Positions 62,814-64,000 of a stretch of DNA of 64,000 nt are shown here, one piece after another. The notes below the pieces were generated by a model. That model had not been told where the DNA came from, did no database searches, and saw only the letters and a program-made list of their open reading frames with translations. Within the stretch, counting starts at the first letter, position 1. Each line of letters starts with the position of its first letter. Source of the DNA: Planotetraspora thailandica (GTDB lineage Bacteria; Actinomycetota; Actinomycetes; Streptosporangiales; Streptosporangiaceae); the NCBI RefSeq assembly GCF_016863335.1, contig NZ_BOOR01000006.1, positions 62,001-126,000 of the forward strand, written 5' to 3'. The position numbers were made by a program, and so were the translations under genes.

Positions 62814-63407
62814 TCAGCCGACGCTATCGGGCGTCGCGCCGATCGTCCGGGCGAGATCCGCTGTCAAGGGATACGGGTGTTCGACGGGGAAGTCACCGGA
62901 ACGGTCCGCGTGGAGCTCGTGGACGCGGGCGGTGACGTCGGTGATCGCGACGATCCAGTCGTCGACGAAACGCTCGACTGCCTCGCCCGACAGGCCGATC
63001 TGGATCGACCGGTGGGGAAGCGGGCGCAGGTGGCGGTCGCGTTCGGGGTCCCACTGGATCCGCACCGGGCTCTCGTGCAGCCTCCGCCTCCACTCCGCGT
63101 GGTCCACCTGACGGCCTTCCGCGCGGTCGGGGTGACTCAGGCAGGAATGGGCCAGAGCCCATTCGAAACCCTCGCGGGTGATGTCGATGGCGAGCACGCG
63201 GCCCTGGCCGGGCTTCGCGGCCCAGCCGCAGCGGTACATCATCCAGCAGAAGGACGGCTTGATCCAGGTCATGCGCTCCCGTTTGAAGGGCGGGACGAAC
63301 CGTTGCGCCGCGACCGCCGGGCCGGCGATGGCCGGGCTGTAGGCCTGATAGACGGTGATGGACTCCTCCGTGTAGGCGGCACGGATCTGCCGATTAGGGA
63401 CATTCAT
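62814..63407 (-). CDS. DUF4291-domain protein
   Basis: A 197-residue protein fully covered by DUF4291. The family start (PNRQIRAAYTEESITVYQAYSPAIAGPAVAAQRFVPPFKRERMTWIKPSFCWMMYRCGWAAKPGQGRVLAIDITREGFEWAL) is nearly consensus. QWDPERDRHLRPLPHRSIQIGLSGEAVERFVDDWI follows, also typical. Function of the family is unknown; no catalytic motif is established. ATG 63407 starts it cleanly. It is divergent from the partial gene at the window edge. Confidence 0.93.
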   Translation of the reverse strand: MNVPNRQIRAAYTEESITVYQAYSPAIAGPAVAAQRFVPPFKRERMTWIKPSFCWMMYRCGWAAKPGQGRVLAIDITREGFEWALAHSCLSHPDRAEGRQVDHAEWRRRLHESPVRIQWDPERDRHLRPLPHRSIQIGLSGEAVERFVDDWIVAITDVTARVHELHADRSGDFPVEHPYPLTADLARTIGATPDSVG

Positions 63408-63505
63408 GCCGCCAAGGGTGACGACGTGGCATCGCCTCCTGCAAACGGATTTTCCGTACGGCCGGTGGGCGGGACAATGCGAAGGCCGGAACGAGGAGGC
63501 ACGCG

Positions 63506-64000
63506 ATGGACACGGATCTCCCCAAGCTGAGCGCCCCCGCGCGGCGTGCGCTGGCCGGGGCCGGACTCAGCAGGCTCGAACAGCTCAGCGAGGTGACAGA
63601 GGCGGAGGTCCTCGCCCTGCACGGCATGGGGCCGAACGCCATGGGCGTCCTGCGCGGCGCACTGGAGGAACGCGGGCTGGCCTTCCGCGCCGCCCCCGGC
63701 GGACGCCCGGCGCCAGCGAGCGGCGCGCAACACCGCCTCACCGGGCGAATCGGCGTCGCGCTGCCGCCACGTGAGGCGTTCGTCCTGTTCACGCCGCGCG
63801 GCGAGGAGTCGTGGGTGGACGGCTGGCGGCCGCGTTTCGCCGTGGACACCGATGACGACAGCGCTCCCGGCACGGTCTTCGAGACCGACGCGCACGGGGA
63901 GCTCACCACGTGGGTGGTGCTCGACCGCGAGCGGGGACGGCGGGTGTCCTACGCGCGCGTCACGCCCGGGTCCCGAGCGGGAATCGTGACCGTGCGGCTC
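63506..64000 (+). CDS. Helix-hairpin-helix plus SRPBCC-like protein (partial, runs off the window)
   Basis: At least 165 residues with no stop before the window end. The first 60 residues (PKLSAPARRALAGAGLSRLEQLSEVTEAEVLALHGMGPNAMGVLRGALEERGLAF) resemble the helix-hairpin-helix of the RNA polymerase alpha C-terminal domain. From about residue 80 a beta-rich segment (HRLTGRIGVALPPREAFVLFTPRGEESWVDGWRPRF) matches the start of an SRPBCC/polyketide-cyclase-like fold. ATG 63506 follows GAGGAGG by 6 nt. The fusion may place a small-molecule-binding domain beside a DNA- or protein-binding one (inference). Confidence 0.75.
   Translation, partial: MDTDLPKLSAPARRALAGAGLSRLEQLSEVTEAEVLALHGMGPNAMGVLRGALEERGLAFRAAPGGRPAPASGAQHRLTGRIGVALPPREAFVLFTPRGEESWVDGWRPRFAVDTDDDSAPGTVFETDAHGELTTWVVLDRERGRRVSYARVTPGSRAGIVTVRL

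Overview
The window reads as chromosomal DNA of a high-GC actinomycete. GC is very high throughout, GTG and TTG starts are common, and there are mycothiol- and F420-linked enzymes, a DUF222/HNH protein, a BTAD/SARP regulator and a Ser/Thr kinase. The gene mix would suit a Streptosporangiaceae-like genus, but that placement is inference. Almost everything looks like intact single-copy genes. No transposase, integrase, rRNA or phage structural gene was recognised.

Layout. 0-6 kb holds housekeeping and accessory enzymes: a ClpX-type zinc-finger protein, a PPOX/F420 oxidoreductase, a tail-to-tail histidine kinase/response regulator pair, a PEP-mutase/ICL enzyme, a mycothiol nitroreductase and a nitronate monooxygenase. 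6.1-8.1 kb is a DUF222/HNH protein. 8.4-26.2 kb is a selenocysteine and one-carbon region. It carries formate dehydrogenase alpha with an in-frame UGA and a bacterial SECIS hairpin, FeS and NrfD-type subunits, selD, tRNA-Sec, selA, selB and a glutathione-independent formaldehyde dehydrogenase. Together they could take formaldehyde to formate to CO2 with electrons passed to quinone. This region is interrupted twice: by a Ser/Thr kinase carrying a carbohydrate-binding-like domain (11.8-13.5 kb), and by a 2.8-kb segment bracketed by a 62-bp direct repeat of the tRNA-Sec 3' half (16.57-19.50 kb), which looks like the footprint of an integrated element. Just after it lies a guanidine-III riboswitch controlling an SMR (Gdx/SugE) exporter.

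26-41 kb holds photolyase, cobyric acid synthase, a two-component system divergent from an adaptor/ABC efflux operon, a DUF2786 protein, an APC-type transporter and a MerR regulator. 41-46.5 kb holds lysA with an Lrp regulator, a histidine phosphatase, and an aldehyde dehydrogenase divergent from a GntR regulator. 46.5-50.5 kb is a beta-1,3-glucan module: a secreted GH16 with a CBM32-like domain and a GH55-like exo-enzyme, both preceded by GAGAGCGCTCTC-type operators. 50.7-64 kb holds a quinone oxidoreductase, an alpha/beta hydrolase, an ADP-ribosylglycohydrolase, a 1200-residue HEAT-like protein, an MFS/TetR pair, two small secreted proteins and a BTAD regulator with an extracellular NBR1-Ig-like domain. 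A DUF4291 protein and a gene running off the window end complete it.

The least explained structure is a family of repeats with a strict 52-53 bp period built on GTGATCATGCAGAAGTTCG. They form three intergenic arrays. One (35.46-35.76 kb) is a mirror-image array with a 12-nt centre. The other two (43.14 and 44.06-44.17 kb) face each other and enclose exactly one gene, the histidine phosphatase.
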